Below are positions 40,945 to 49,830 of a stretch of 64,000 bases of DNA, one piece after another. The notes under the pieces were generated by a model. That model did not search any database. It had not been told where the DNA came from and saw only the letters and a program-made list of their open reading frames with translations. The stretch comes from Streptomyces sp. SN-593 (GTDB lineage: Bacteria > Actinomycetota > Actinomycetes > Streptomycetales > Streptomycetaceae): positions 5,273,001-5,337,000 of the forward strand of contig NZ_AP018365.1 of NCBI RefSeq assembly GCF_016756395.1, read 5' to 3'. Positions within the stretch are counted from its first letter, which is position 1; each line of letters starts with the position of its first letter. The translations under genes and the position numbers were made by a program.

Positions 40945-42504
40945 TCAGGGCGCCTCCAGCTCCTCCGACATCAGGGCGCGCAGCCGGAGGGTGGCGGTCA
41001 GCCGCTGGAACGCCTCCGACCAGTAGGCGCTCGCGCCGGGCGAGCCGTTCGGCGGTTCCTCGGCGGCGGCGCTGAGCAGCGCGACCTGCTCGGCGGAGCC
41101 GGGGTCGAGGCAGCGCTCGGCCAGCCCCATCACGCCGCTGAAGCTCCACGGGTAGCTCCCGCCGTCGCGGGCGATGTCGAGCGCGTCGACCACCGCGCGG
41201 CCGAGCGGCGCGCTCCACGGGACCGCGCACACCCCGAGCATCTGGAACGCCTCGGGCAGGCCGTGTGCGGCGACGAACTCCGACACCCAGCACGCGCGTT
41301 CGTCCGCCGGGAGGATCGCCAGCAGCTTCGCGGGGTCACCGATCGCCGCTACCGGGCCACCCCGCGCGGACGGGGTGCCGAGCAGGGCGCGCGCCCAGGC
41401 GGCGTCCCGCTGGCGCACGGTCGCGCGGCACCACGCCGCGTGCAGGTCGGGCTGCCAGTCGTCGAGCACCGGGAGGGCGACGATCTGCTCGGGCGTCCGC
41501 CCGCCGAAGCGCTCCGGCCAGGTCGACAGCGGAGCGGCCTCCACCAACTGGCCCAGCCACCAGGAGCGTTCACCCCGTCCGCCGGGGGGCTTGGCCGCCA
41601 CCCCGTCCCGCTCCATGGCCGCGTCGCACGCGTACGGCGCCTCGACGGTGATGCCGTCGGGCCCCAGCGACACGCAGCTACGGGCCCTGGCCGCCATCCG
41701 CCCGGCCAGCGCGGAGGACGGCAGCGCCGAGAGCAACTCGGCGGCCGTGGACCGCACGTTGCGGCTGCGGTCGGCGAGCGAGGACTCCAGGAAGGGCTCG
41801 TCCGCCGGGGACAGGCCGGTCCGCAGCGCGTCCATGAACATCAGTCGGTCCTCGGCGCGTTCGCTCCGCCAGGTGGAGGCCAGCAGTTCCCGCGCCCCGG
41901 ACGGGTCCGTCTGGCGCAGCCGGGTGAGCAGCGCGACCCGCTCCGCGAACAGACCCTCCTCCCACAGCCGCCCGGCCGCCGCCGCGTCACCGGCCGCCGT
42001 GCGGGCGCCCACCGCGCCGCCCCCGGACCGCAGCGCGAACTTCCACTCCGGGTTCAGCTCCGCGAGCCACAGCGCGCGGGGGCCGGCGAAGGCGAGGGCG
42101 TCGGCCCGCAGGTCGGTGCGGGCTCGGGCGACGTCCAGCAGCGCGGGCAGCAGGGCGGGCGGCGCGGCGTACCCCCGGGCGCGGGCCGTCGCCAGCCACT
42201 GCGGCAACAGCTCCAGCAGGTTGGGCGCGGTGCCCTGCCGGTTCCGGCCACCGCCGGTCAGCATCATCTCCAGCCGGCGCCGGGCGCTGCCGGGCAGCGG
42301 CGGGCGCGGGTCGGGCGCCGCCGCCCTCGGCCGCGGCCCGGCGACACCCGGCCGCAGCCCGGCCCGGCGCCGCACCACGCCCACGGCGGCGGCATCCAGC
42401 AGCCCGACGGCCGCCTCCTGCGCGTCCCCCACGACGCCCGAGGGCCGCCGCCGCTCGGTGCCGAGCAGCGCGCTGCCCACCAGGTCCTCCCACGTCCCGT
42501 CCAT
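40945..42504 (-). CDS. DUF5691 family protein (component of MoxR-VWA-SWIM gene cluster)
   Basis: 519 residues, mostly alpha-helical with HEAT-like helical pairs (DRLMFMDALRTGLSPADEPF, SSLADRSRNVRSTAAELLSA), which suggests a scaffold. The start WEDLVGSALLGTERR and the WWLGQLVEAAPLSTWPERFG segment are recognisable features of this uncharacterised family. No catalytic residues are evident. ATG 42504 follows GGGAGAAGGGGAAC; the open frame continues upstream as a Lys/Arg-rich stretch that was not included. It is encoded after the SWIM protein in the same direction, with a 322-bp gap, and is divergent from the MoxR operon. A role in assembly or regulation of that system is inferred from the neighbourhood only. 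Confidence 0.8.
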   Translation of the reverse strand: MDGTWEDLVGSALLGTERRRPSGVVGDAQEAAVGLLDAAAVGVVRRRAGLRPGVAGPRPRAAAPDPRPPLPGSARRRLEMMLTGGGRNRQGTAPNLLELLPQWLATARARGYAAPPALLPALLDVARARTDLRADALAFAGPRALWLAELNPEWKFALRSGGGAVGARTAAGDAAAAGRLWEEGLFAERVALLTRLRQTDPSGARELLASTWRSERAEDRLMFMDALRTGLSPADEPFLESSLADRSRNVRSTAAELLSALPSSALAGRMAARARSCVSLGPDGITVEAPYACDAAMERDGVAAKPPGGRGERSWWLGQLVEAAPLSTWPERFGGRTPEQIVALPVLDDWQPDLHAAWCRATVRQRDAAWARALLGTPSARGGPVAAIGDPAKLLAILPADERACWVSEFVAAHGLPEAFQMLGVCAVPWSAPLGRAVVDALDIARDGGSYPWSFSGVMGLAERCLDPGSAEQVALLSAAAEEPPNGSPGASAYWSEAFQRLTATLRLRALMSEELEAP

Positions 42505-42826
42505 CGGGTTCCCCTTCTCCCTCTGCTGCTTCCTCTTCTGCTTCCGCTTCCGTGCGTGGAACGCGACGGGCCGAGGGCGCGGGCCTCCTCGGGGCCGACC
42601 GCTCCGGCCGTTCCCTCGCTCCTGCTTCTCCGTCGGCTCGGTACCGCTCGACTCCACGGGTGTGCGGGCACGCGGTGTGCCGTGTGCCGGGTCTGGCCCG
42701 CGGGTGCGGGTACGGGTCCCGGTGGTGCCCCCCGGGTCGATGGGGCGGCGGGTCGGCGAGTCGGTGAGGCGGCGGGTCGGCGGCGGTCGGCTCCCGACGC
42801 GTGGACCGGTGCCCGCCGTCTGCGGG
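42505..42826. other. 322-bp gap between SWIM and DUF5691 genes
   Basis: No gene recognised. The segment next to the DUF5691 start is purine-rich in the mRNA sense. Positions about 42740-42790 are short CGGCGGGTCGG repeats. The gap may hold a separate promoter for the DUF5691 gene. Confidence 0.4.
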
Positions 42827-44173
42827 TCAGGGCAGGACGGGTGTGGGCGCGGGCGAGGTCGGGGACCACGCGGTGAGCGGCTTCGCCCCGGCCGGGGTGA
42901 GCTCGGCGAAGAGCGTGAGCGGGTGGCCGCCGGACAGCGCTGCCAGACGCCAGGGCGCGGGGCCGGCCAGCGGTACGGCGTCCGTGCCCGTCGCGTCGGC
43001 GAGCTGCCAGCGGTCGGGCCCGGGTATGGGGACCACGTCGTGGAGCAGGACCGGCCAGGCGTCCAGCCACGGGTCGTCGGCGAGCGCGGCTCCGTACCCG
43101 TCCAGGGCGGGGCCGACGGCGGTGCCCTGCGGGGCGGCGACCGGGGGAGCGGGGGAGGTGCGGTGCGGGCCGAGCGCGGCCCGCAGCGGCACCGCCGACG
43201 GGTGGTAGGCGAGGTCCGCCTCGATCACGACGCCCACCGGGAAGGCGAGTTGGGGTGCGCGGCCGGCGGCACCGAAGGACAGCACCAGCGCGAACCGGCC
43301 CGACGCCCCGTCCCGCAGCCAGATCCGGCGGGTGGTCAGGTCGTCGGCCGTGTCGTACTGCGCGAGGACCAGCCACCGGCCGGGCACGGTCGGCCCGGCG
43401 AGCAGTTCCGCGCTGTCCACGGTGAACCCGACCCGCGCCCGGACGGTGTCCACCAGCGGCCCCGGCAGCTCCTCCCGGCCGAGGAACCCGCGCGCGAGCA
43501 GGTGCAGCAGCGCGGTCTCCTCCAGCATCCGGGACGGCCAGTCGCCGCCCGAGGCCGGTATGGAGCCCAACTCCCGGACCCGGGAAGCGAGTCCGGGCGC
43601 CTGGGCGTCCACCATGCGGGCCGCCGTCTCGTCGAACGAGCGGTGGTCCGCGCGGTCCGCCCCGGCCAGCCCGCCGCGCAGCAGGTCGGCGAGCCGCTGC
43701 TCCAGCTCGGCGGCGCCGCCCTCCACCCGCACCGCCCGCCGGTCCGCGCGCCGCCTGGCCGCCTCCGGGTCCGCGGGTCCGGAGGCGCGGGCCGCGCCGG
43801 GCGCCCCCGCCTCCTCCTTCTTGCGCCGGGCGGACACCCACTGCTCCACCCACTCCGGCTCGGTGCCCGCCGCGCCGGTCACGGCGATCGGCCCCTCCGC
43901 CCCGCCGGCCCACAGCAGCAGCAGCGCCAGCGCGTGCTTGCACGGGAACTTCCGGCTCGGGCAGCTGCACCGGTACGCCGGACCGCGGGTGTCCACCACC
44001 GTCTGGTACGGCTTGCTGCCGCTGCCCCGGCACAGCCCCCACACCGCCGTGCCCGCCGCCCCCGTGCCGGACCACGGCGCGGGCGCCGCGAGTTTCGCGC
44101 CGGCCTTCCGTGATGCGGCGTCAGGCGCCAGCGCGAGCACCTGATCGACCGTCCACCGCGTTTCCGTCTCCAT
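42827..44173 (-). CDS. SWIM zinc-finger protein (component of MoxR-VWA cluster)
   Basis: 448 residues. The SWIM zinc finger CSCPSRKFPCKH (Cys69, Cys71, Cys78, His80) lies near the N-terminus after WTVDQVLALAPDAASRKAG. A charged helical stretch (about 130-200) and a large C-terminal domain follow (WLVLAQYDTADDLTTRRIW, LVLSFGAAGRAPQLAFPVGV). SWIM fingers bind DNA or protein; the E. coli YehQ protein, encoded beside MoxR- and VWA-type genes, is the comparison I know. ATG 44173 lacks a ribosome-binding site, but TACCGT sits 7 nt upstream (44181-44186), so the mRNA is probably leaderless. It is divergent from the MoxR operon. Confidence 0.87.
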   Translation of the reverse strand: METETRWTVDQVLALAPDAASRKAGAKLAAPAPWSGTGAAGTAVWGLCRGSGSKPYQTVVDTRGPAYRCSCPSRKFPCKHALALLLLWAGGAEGPIAVTGAAGTEPEWVEQWVSARRKKEEAGAPGAARASGPADPEAARRRADRRAVRVEGGAAELEQRLADLLRGGLAGADRADHRSFDETAARMVDAQAPGLASRVRELGSIPASGGDWPSRMLEETALLHLLARGFLGREELPGPLVDTVRARVGFTVDSAELLAGPTVPGRWLVLAQYDTADDLTTRRIWLRDGASGRFALVLSFGAAGRAPQLAFPVGVVIEADLAYHPSAVPLRAALGPHRTSPAPPVAAPQGTAVGPALDGYGAALADDPWLDAWPVLLHDVVPIPGPDRWQLADATGTDAVPLAGPAPWRLAALSGGHPLTLFAELTPAGAKPLTAWSPTSPAPTPVLP

Positions 44174-44196
44174 GTCCCAGACGGTAGATCCCGCCT

Positions 44197-44246
44197 CTGA
44201 CAATCGCCATGACCTGCGCGGATAGCGGTGGGTGACCGATTGTCAG
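44197..44246. promoter_or_regulatory. 10-bp inverted repeat in the divergent SWIM/MoxR promoter region
   Basis: CTGACAATCG (44197-44206) and its exact complement CGATTGTCAG (44237-44246) are separated by 30 bp, about three helical turns, between the two divergent transcription units. No -10 box is correctly spaced from either TTGTCA word, so an operator for a regulator, possibly bound as a loop or two dimers, fits better than paired -35 boxes. Confidence 0.5.
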
Positions 44247-44332
44247 TGGTCGGGTGCATCGTGGGAAACACACCGAACGAGCACGGGTCCGGCAGGTCCC
44301 GCGCAAGCGAGTGGGGGAGAACCTTGTCGCTC

Positions 44333-45517
44333 ATGTCCCAAACCAGCAGCAGCACCGACGGCCGGGAGCAGGCCGGGTCCGGCCGCGGGCCGGCCACCGC
44401 TCCGGCCGGCTCCGGCGGCAGCGCCGCGCCCGCCCCCGAGCAGGCCCTGCGGCCGCACGCGGAGGACACCTTCGCCGGCGAACTCGCCGCGCTCGCCGCC
44501 GCCGACGACCGCGCCCGCCCGGCCCGCTGGAAGCTGTCCCCGTGGGCCGTCGCGACGTACCTGCTCGGCGGCACCCTCCCGGACGGCACCGTGATCACCC
44601 CGAAGTACGTCGGCCCGCGCCGCGTCGTGGAGGTCGCCGTCACCACCCTCGCCACCGACCGTGCGCTGCTCCTGCTCGGCGTGCCCGGCACCGCCAAGAC
44701 CTGGGTCTCCGAACACCTCGCCGCCGCGATCAGCGGCGACTCCACCCTCCTGGTCCAGGGCACCGCGGGCACCCCCGAGGAGGCGATCCGCTACGGGTGG
44801 AACTACGCGCAGCTGCTCACCCACGGCCCCACTCCCGCGGCCCTCGTGCACAGCCCGGTGATGCGCGCCATGGCCGAGGGCCGGATCGCCCGGATCGAGG
44901 AGCTGACCCGCATCCCGGCCGACGTGCAGGACACCCTCATCACGATCCTCTCCGAGAAGACCCTGCCCATACCGGAGTTGGGCACCGAGACCCAGGCCGT
45001 GCGCGGCTTCAACATGATCGCGACCGCCAACGACCGCGACCGCGGGGTGAACGAGCTGTCCAGCGCGCTGCGCCGCCGCTTCAACACCGTGGTGCTGCCG
45101 CTGCCCGCGACCGCGGAGGAGGAGGTGGACATCGTCTCCCGCCGGGTCGACCAGCTCGGCCGTGGCCTCGACCTGCCCGCCGTCCCGCGCGGCGCCGACG
45201 AGATCCGCCGCGTGGTCACCGTCTTCCGCGAGCTGCGCGGCGGCGTCACCGAGGACGGCCGCACCAAGGTCAAGTCGCCCTCCGGCACGCTCTCCACGGC
45301 CGAGGCGATCTCCGTCGTCACCGGCGGACTCGCGCTCGCCGCGCACTTCGGCGACGGGGTGCTGCGCGCGGGGGACGTCGCCGCCGGCATCCTCGGTGCG
45401 GTGGTCCGCGACCCGGCCGCGGACCGGCTGGTCTGGCAGGAGTACCTCGAGACGGTGGTCCGCGGCCGCGACGGCTGGAAGGATTTCTACCGGGCCTGCC
45501 GCGAGGTGTCCGCATGA
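44333..45517 (+). CDS. MoxR-type AAA+ ATPase
   Basis: 394-residue AAA+ ATPase. Walker A is GVPGTAKT (116-123). The Walker B region reads GRIARIEELTRIPADVQD, with Ile in place of the usual Asp before Glu, followed by sensor 1 in FNMIATANDRDRG and an arginine-finger region SSALRRRF. The long loop after Walker A (GTAGTPEEAIRYGWNY) fits the MoxR group. Such ATPases act as chaperones that load or activate VWA-domain partners; a VWA protein is encoded two genes downstream. The next gene overlaps by 4 nt. The start is ATG 44333, or TTG 44324, which lies closer to GGGGGAG. E. coli YehL is the comparison I know. Confidence 0.88.
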   Translation: MSQTSSSTDGREQAGSGRGPATAPAGSGGSAAPAPEQALRPHAEDTFAGELAALAAADDRARPARWKLSPWAVATYLLGGTLPDGTVITPKYVGPRRVVEVAVTTLATDRALLLLGVPGTAKTWVSEHLAAAISGDSTLLVQGTAGTPEEAIRYGWNYAQLLTHGPTPAALVHSPVMRAMAEGRIARIEELTRIPADVQDTLITILSEKTLPIPELGTETQAVRGFNMIATANDRDRGVNELSSALRRRFNTVVLPLPATAEEEVDIVSRRVDQLGRGLDLPAVPRGADEIRRVVTVFRELRGGVTEDGRTKVKSPSGTLSTAEAISVVTGGLALAAHFGDGVLRAGDVAAGILGAVVRDPAADRLVWQEYLETVVRGRDGWKDFYRACREVSA

Positions 45518-48237
45518 CTGCGCCGGACGGCGGGGCCGTCGGGGTGCGGTCCGCCTCGACCGCGCCCGCCTCGACCCCGTCCGCGTCCCCGCCGGCGGTG
45601 GTGCCCGCGCCCCGGCGCGGCCGGTCCGCCCGCGCCGCCGACGACGTGGTGCTGCTCGGGGTGCGGCACCACGGCCCGGGCTCCGCGCGGGCGGTGCGTG
45701 CCGCCCTGGACGCCTACCGTCCGGAGGCCGTCCTGATCGAGGGACCGGCGGAGGCCGACGCGTTGACCGCGCTGGCCGCCGATCCGGCGATGCGGCCCCC
45801 GGTCGCGCTGCTCGCCCATGTGGCCGACGACCCGGCGCGCGCCGCGTTCTGGCCGTTCGCCGAGTTCTCCCCGGAGTGGGTGGCGATGCGGTGGGCGGCG
45901 GAGGCGGGCGCGGTGGTGCGGTTCATCGACCTGCCGGCCGCGCACACCCTCGCGATGCGGGAGGCCGAGCCCGCTCCCGGCGCTCCCGCGGAACCCGATC
46001 CGGCCGATCCCGGCCCCGCCCCCGGCAGCGACAGCGGTGGACCCGGCGCCGGATCCGACGGCGGATCGACGGCCGGACCCGGCGCCGGACCGCACCCCGC
46101 CTCCCTGCGGGTCGACCCGCTCGCCGTGCTCGCCGAGACCGCGGGGTACGACGACCCGGAGCGCTGGTGGGAGGACGCGGTCGAGCACCGCGGCAGCGGC
46201 CAGGAGAGCGGGGAGGCCGGGGACGGAGCCGACCCGCTGGCACCGTTCGCCGCGATCGCCGAGGCGATGACCGCGATCCGCACGGCGTACGGCGACGGCG
46301 GCGACGACCGGGACCCGCTCCGCGAGGCGCACATGAGGCTGCGGCTGCGCGAGGCCCGCCGGGCGTACGCCCGGACGGCCGTGGTCTGCGGCGCCTGGCA
46401 CGTCCCCGCGCTCGGCCCCGCCACGGCCACCGCCGACCGGAACCTGCTCAAGGGACTGCCGAAGGCGAAGGTCGAGACGACCTGGGTGCCCTGGACCCAC
46501 CGCAGGCTCGCCCGGGCGGGGGGATACGGCGCCGGGATCGACTCCCCGGGCTGGTACCAGCACCTGTTCACCGCGCCGGACCGCCCTGTCACCCGGTGGA
46601 TGACCAAGGTGGCGGGCCTGCTGCGCGAGGAGGACCTGCCGGTCTCCTCGGCCGACGTCATCGAGTCGGTACGGCTGGCCGACACGCTCGCCGCGATGCG
46701 CGGCCGCCCGCTGGCCGGCCTCGGTGAGACGGTCGACGCGGTGCGCGCGGTGATGTGCGACGGCTCCGAGGTGCCGCTGGCGCTGATCCGGGACCGCCTC
46801 GTGGTCGGGGACGCGCTCGGCGAGGTCCCGCCGGACGCCCCCGCGGTGCCGCTCGCCCGCGACCTCGCCCGGGAGCAGCGGCGGCTGCGGCTGAAGCCCG
46901 AGGCGCTGGAGCGCGAACTCGACCTCGACCTGCGCAAGGAGACCGACGCCGGCCGCAGCCGGCTGCTGCACCGGCTGCGCCTGCTGGGCGTCGACTGGGG
47001 CGAGCCGGGCGCCGCGCGCGGCGGCAAGGGCACCTTCCGGGAGACCTGGAAGCTGCGCTGGGAGCCGGAGTCGGCGATCCGCGTGGCCGAGGCAGGGATC
47101 TGGGGCACCACGGTGGAGGCCGCTGCCGGTACCCGCGCCCAGGAGGCGGCGATCGCCGCGGCGACCCTCGCCGACGTCACCTCGGTCGCCGAACGGTGCC
47201 TGCTGGCGGGCCTGTCCGACGCCCTGCCCGCGGTGATGCGGGTGCTCGCCGACCGCGCCGCCCTGGACGCGGACGTCGCCCACCTCGCCGCGGCGCTGCC
47301 CGCGCTGGTCCGCGCGGTCCGGTACGGGGACGTACGCGGCACCGACTCCGCCGCCCTCGCCCGGGTCGCGGCCGGGCTCGCCGAGCGGGTCCGCATCGGG
47401 TTCCCGCCGGCCTGCGCCAACCTGGACCGGGACGGCGCGGCGGCCCTGCGCACCCACCTGGACGAGGTCCACCGCGCGATCGCCCTGCTGCCCGACCCCG
47501 ACCCCGAGCCCGACCCCGCACCTGCGGACGCACCCGAAACCGCGCCCGAACGCGGATCCGCACCCGCACCCGCGGGCACACCCGAACCCGGGTCCGCCTC
47601 CTCCCCTTCCCCCGGTGCGGCATCCGGCTCCGCACCCGGCGCCGCCGCCGGCCTGCGGGATCGCTGGGCCGGCATGCTGCGGTCGCTCGCCGAGCGGGAC
47701 GACTCGGTACCCGGGCTGCTGCGGGGCGCCGCCGCCCGGCTGCTGCTGGACGAGGGCCGACTGGACGCGGCGGAGGCCGCCCGCCTGATGGGCCTCGCGC
47801 TCTCGCCCGGCACCGGACCGGCCGAGGCGGCCGGCTGGGTCGAGGGCTTCCTCGCCGGCGGCGGGATGCTCCTGCTGCACGACGAGCGCCTGCTCGGGCT
47901 GGTGGACGGCTGGCTCGCGGGGGTCCCGCAGGAGGCGTTCACCGACGTGCTGCCGCTGTTGCGGCGGACGTTCGCGGAGTTCGAGCCGGGCGTACGCCGC
48001 TCGGTCGGCGAGCTGGTGCGGCGCGGGCCGGCCGCGGCGAGCGGACCGCGGGCGGTGGCGGGAGGCACCGGGAAGGCGGGGCTGCCCGGCTTCGGCCCCG
48101 AACTGGACCGGATTCGCGCGAACAAGGCGGCCAGGACCGTACGGCTGCTGCTCGGCCGGGCCGGCACCACCGGCCCCGCAGAACTGGACGACGAGGAGCC
48201 GGCCGAGCCGGACACCCGAGAGGGAGCACACGCATGA
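45514..48237 (+). CDS. DUF5682 family protein (component of MoxR-VWA cluster)
   Basis: 907 residues. After a 40-residue Pro/Ala tail it begins VVLLGVRHHGPGS (about 45-57) and VLIEGPAEADAL (73-84), a His-Gly-Ser and Glu pattern like that of the TraB/ChaN/EreA superfamily of putative metal-dependent hydrolases. Further conserved-looking segments are CGAWHVPAL and WVPWTHRRLARAGGYGAGI. The C-terminal half is helical, with two Asp/Pro and Ala/Pro-rich inserts (about 150-195 and 660-715). Enzyme activity is inferred from the motif only. It overlaps both its neighbours by 4 nt (ATGA), so MoxR, this protein and the VWA protein are translationally coupled and probably act together. Confidence 0.83.
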   Translation: MTAPDGGAVGVRSASTAPASTPSASPPAVVPAPRRGRSARAADDVVLLGVRHHGPGSARAVRAALDAYRPEAVLIEGPAEADALTALAADPAMRPPVALLAHVADDPARAAFWPFAEFSPEWVAMRWAAEAGAVVRFIDLPAAHTLAMREAEPAPGAPAEPDPADPGPAPGSDSGGPGAGSDGGSTAGPGAGPHPASLRVDPLAVLAETAGYDDPERWWEDAVEHRGSGQESGEAGDGADPLAPFAAIAEAMTAIRTAYGDGGDDRDPLREAHMRLRLREARRAYARTAVVCGAWHVPALGPATATADRNLLKGLPKAKVETTWVPWTHRRLARAGGYGAGIDSPGWYQHLFTAPDRPVTRWMTKVAGLLREEDLPVSSADVIESVRLADTLAAMRGRPLAGLGETVDAVRAVMCDGSEVPLALIRDRLVVGDALGEVPPDAPAVPLARDLAREQRRLRLKPEALERELDLDLRKETDAGRSRLLHRLRLLGVDWGEPGAARGGKGTFRETWKLRWEPESAIRVAEAGIWGTTVEAAAGTRAQEAAIAAATLADVTSVAERCLLAGLSDALPAVMRVLADRAALDADVAHLAAALPALVRAVRYGDVRGTDSAALARVAAGLAERVRIGFPPACANLDRDGAAALRTHLDEVHRAIALLPDPDPEPDPAPADAPETAPERGSAPAPAGTPEPGSASSPSPGAASGSAPGAAAGLRDRWAGMLRSLAERDDSVPGLLRGAAARLLLDEGRLDAAEAARLMGLALSPGTGPAEAAGWVEGFLAGGGMLLLHDERLLGLVDGWLAGVPQEAFTDVLPLLRRTFAEFEPGVRRSVGELVRRGPAAASGPRAVAGGTGKAGLPGFGPELDRIRANKAARTVRLLLGRAGTTGPAELDDEEPAEPDTREGAHA

Positions 48238-49475
48238 CGCCCACACCGCACCCGACCGCGCCCGCCACCGTGCCCGCCACACCGCCGGGCACCGCCACCG
48301 CCGCCGGCACCCTCCACCCCGCCGCCGATCCCGAGGAGCGGTTGCGGCGCTGGCGGCTCGTCCTCGGCGGGGGAGCGGCCGAGGGCACCGGCTGCGAACT
48401 GAGCGGCCGGGACGCGGCGATGGACCGCACGCTCGGCGCGCTCTACGGGGGCGGGCGGTCCGGCCAGGGGGAGGGCGGGGGCACGGAGCGGTCGGCGGGG
48501 CTCGGCGGTTCGGCGCCGCGGGTGGCCCGCTGGCTGGGCGACATCCGCACCTACTTCCCGAGTTCCGTCGTCTCGGTGATGCAGCGGGACGCGATCGACC
48601 GGCTCGGCCTGTCCGCGCTGCTGCTGGAGCCGGAGATGCTGGAGGCCGTCGAGGCGGACGTCCACCTGGTCGGCACGCTGCTGTCCCTGAACCGGGCGAT
48701 GCCGGAGACCACCAAGGAGACCGCGCGGGCGGTGGTGCGCAAGGTGGTCGCCGACCTGGAGAAGCGGCTCGCGACCCGGACCCGGGCGACGCTGACCGGC
48801 GCGCTGGACCGCTCGGCGAAGACGTACCGGCCGCGTCACCGCGACATCGACTGGGACCGCACCATCCGGGCCAACCTCCGGCACTACCTGCCCGAGCACG
48901 GCACCGTGGTGCCCGAGCGGCTGGTCGGCTACGGCCGCGCGGACCGGGCGGTGAAGAAGGACGTCGTGCTGTGCATCGACCAGTCCGGCTCGATGGCCGC
49001 GTCCGTGGTGTTCGCCTCCGTGTTCGGCGCCGTCCTCGCGTCCATGCGCTCCATCGACACCAAGCTGGTGGTCTTCGACACCGCCGTGGTCGACCTCACC
49101 GACGCGCTCGACGACCCGGTGGACGTGCTCTTCGGCACCCAGCTCGGCGGCGGCACCGACATCAACCGGGCGCTGGCGTACTGCCAGTCGCTGATCACCC
49201 GGCCCGCCGAGACCGTCGTGGTGCTCATCAGCGACCTCTACGAGGGCGGTATCCGCGACGAGATGCTCCGGCGGGTGGCGGCGATGAAGGCGTCCGGCGT
49301 GCAGTTCGTGGCGCTGCTCGCGCTGTCCGACGAGGGCGCGCCGGCCTACGACCGCGAGCACGCCGCCGCGCTCGCCGCCCTGGGCGCACCGGCGTTCGCC
49401 TGCACGCCCGACCTCTTTCCGGAGATCATGGCCGCCGCGATCGAGAAGCGCCCCCTGCCCGTACCCGAGCCCTGA
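48234..49475 (+). CDS. VWA-domain protein (component of MoxR cluster)
   Basis: 413 residues. The C-terminal von Willebrand factor A domain (about 240-400) has a complete MIDAS: DQSGS (Asp249, Ser251, Ser253), the Thr of GGGTDIN and the Asp of VLISDLYEG, so it should bind a divalent metal and a protein ligand. The N-terminal half is helical (YFPSSVVSVMQRDAIDRLGL, EVDVHLVGTLL-like segment, KKVVADLEKRL-like segment) as in E. coli YehP. No signal peptide or transmembrane helix is present, so it is cytoplasmic. It is the last gene of the operon and overlaps the DUF5682 gene by 4 nt. A MoxR ATPase normally remodels a complex containing such a protein. Confidence 0.88.
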   Translation: MTPTPHPTAPATVPATPPGTATAAGTLHPAADPEERLRRWRLVLGGGAAEGTGCELSGRDAAMDRTLGALYGGGRSGQGEGGGTERSAGLGGSAPRVARWLGDIRTYFPSSVVSVMQRDAIDRLGLSALLLEPEMLEAVEADVHLVGTLLSLNRAMPETTKETARAVVRKVVADLEKRLATRTRATLTGALDRSAKTYRPRHRDIDWDRTIRANLRHYLPEHGTVVPERLVGYGRADRAVKKDVVLCIDQSGSMAASVVFASVFGAVLASMRSIDTKLVVFDTAVVDLTDALDDPVDVLFGTQLGGGTDINRALAYCQSLITRPAETVVVLISDLYEGGIRDEMLRRVAAMKASGVQFVALLALSDEGAPAYDREHAAALAALGAPAFACTPDLFPEIMAAAIEKRPLPVPEP

Positions 49476-49575
49476 CCTGCGCTCCGGGCCCTGACCGGCC
49501 TCTCCCGTCCGGTCCCCGACCCGCCCGGCCGCCCCGCCGGCGGCGCTGCCCGGGTCCGCCCGATCCGCAGGAAGT

Positions 49576-49590
49576 TGTGACCGTTCTCAC
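49576..49590 (+). promoter_or_regulatory. CRP-like binding site upstream of sucC
   Basis: TGTGACCGTTCTCAC contains the half-sites GTGA and TCAC 6 bp apart, the classic CRP arrangement. Streptomyces has a Crp protein with a related recognition sequence. It lies about 240 bp before sucC and 100 bp after the VWA gene. Confidence 0.45.
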
Positions 49591-49689
49591 CGCCTTCATG
49601 TGAGGCACGATTTAGGACGTCACGGTTCACGGCGATAACCTGCAAGACGGACATGCCGCGTACTCGGTCACCGTGTGCGCTTCCCTTGT

Positions 49690-49703
49690 GACTGTGCACA
49701 GTC
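49690..49703 (+). promoter_or_regulatory. perfect 14-bp palindrome upstream of sucC
   Basis: GACTGTGCACAGTC is a perfect palindrome 128 bp before the sucC start. It looks like a dimeric regulator operator; the regulator is unknown. Confidence 0.4.
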
Positions 49704-49830
49704 GCCCTGCCCGTAGCGGCACGCCCAGCCGATCAGGCGGCGCTGTACTTCCGGCGGCAGCCGCCTGCGAGACGCTGAATTCCGGGCCATGCCCGAGGAA
49801 TCCAGAAGACCATAAGGGAGACGGACGCGC

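Larger units (their letters stand above)
49476..49830. other. 355-bp sucCD promoter region
   Basis: No gene. It holds the CRP-like site at 49576-49590, the perfect palindrome at 49690-49703 and several -10-like words (GATAAC at about 49633-49638). The transcription start cannot be fixed from sequence. Confidence 0.5.

Noticed and set aside
45714..49361. 1215-residue open frame on the minus strand
   Set aside because: It is the antisense shadow of the DUF5682 and VWA genes, produced by GC-rich codon bias. Its sequence is Ser/Arg/Pro low complexity.
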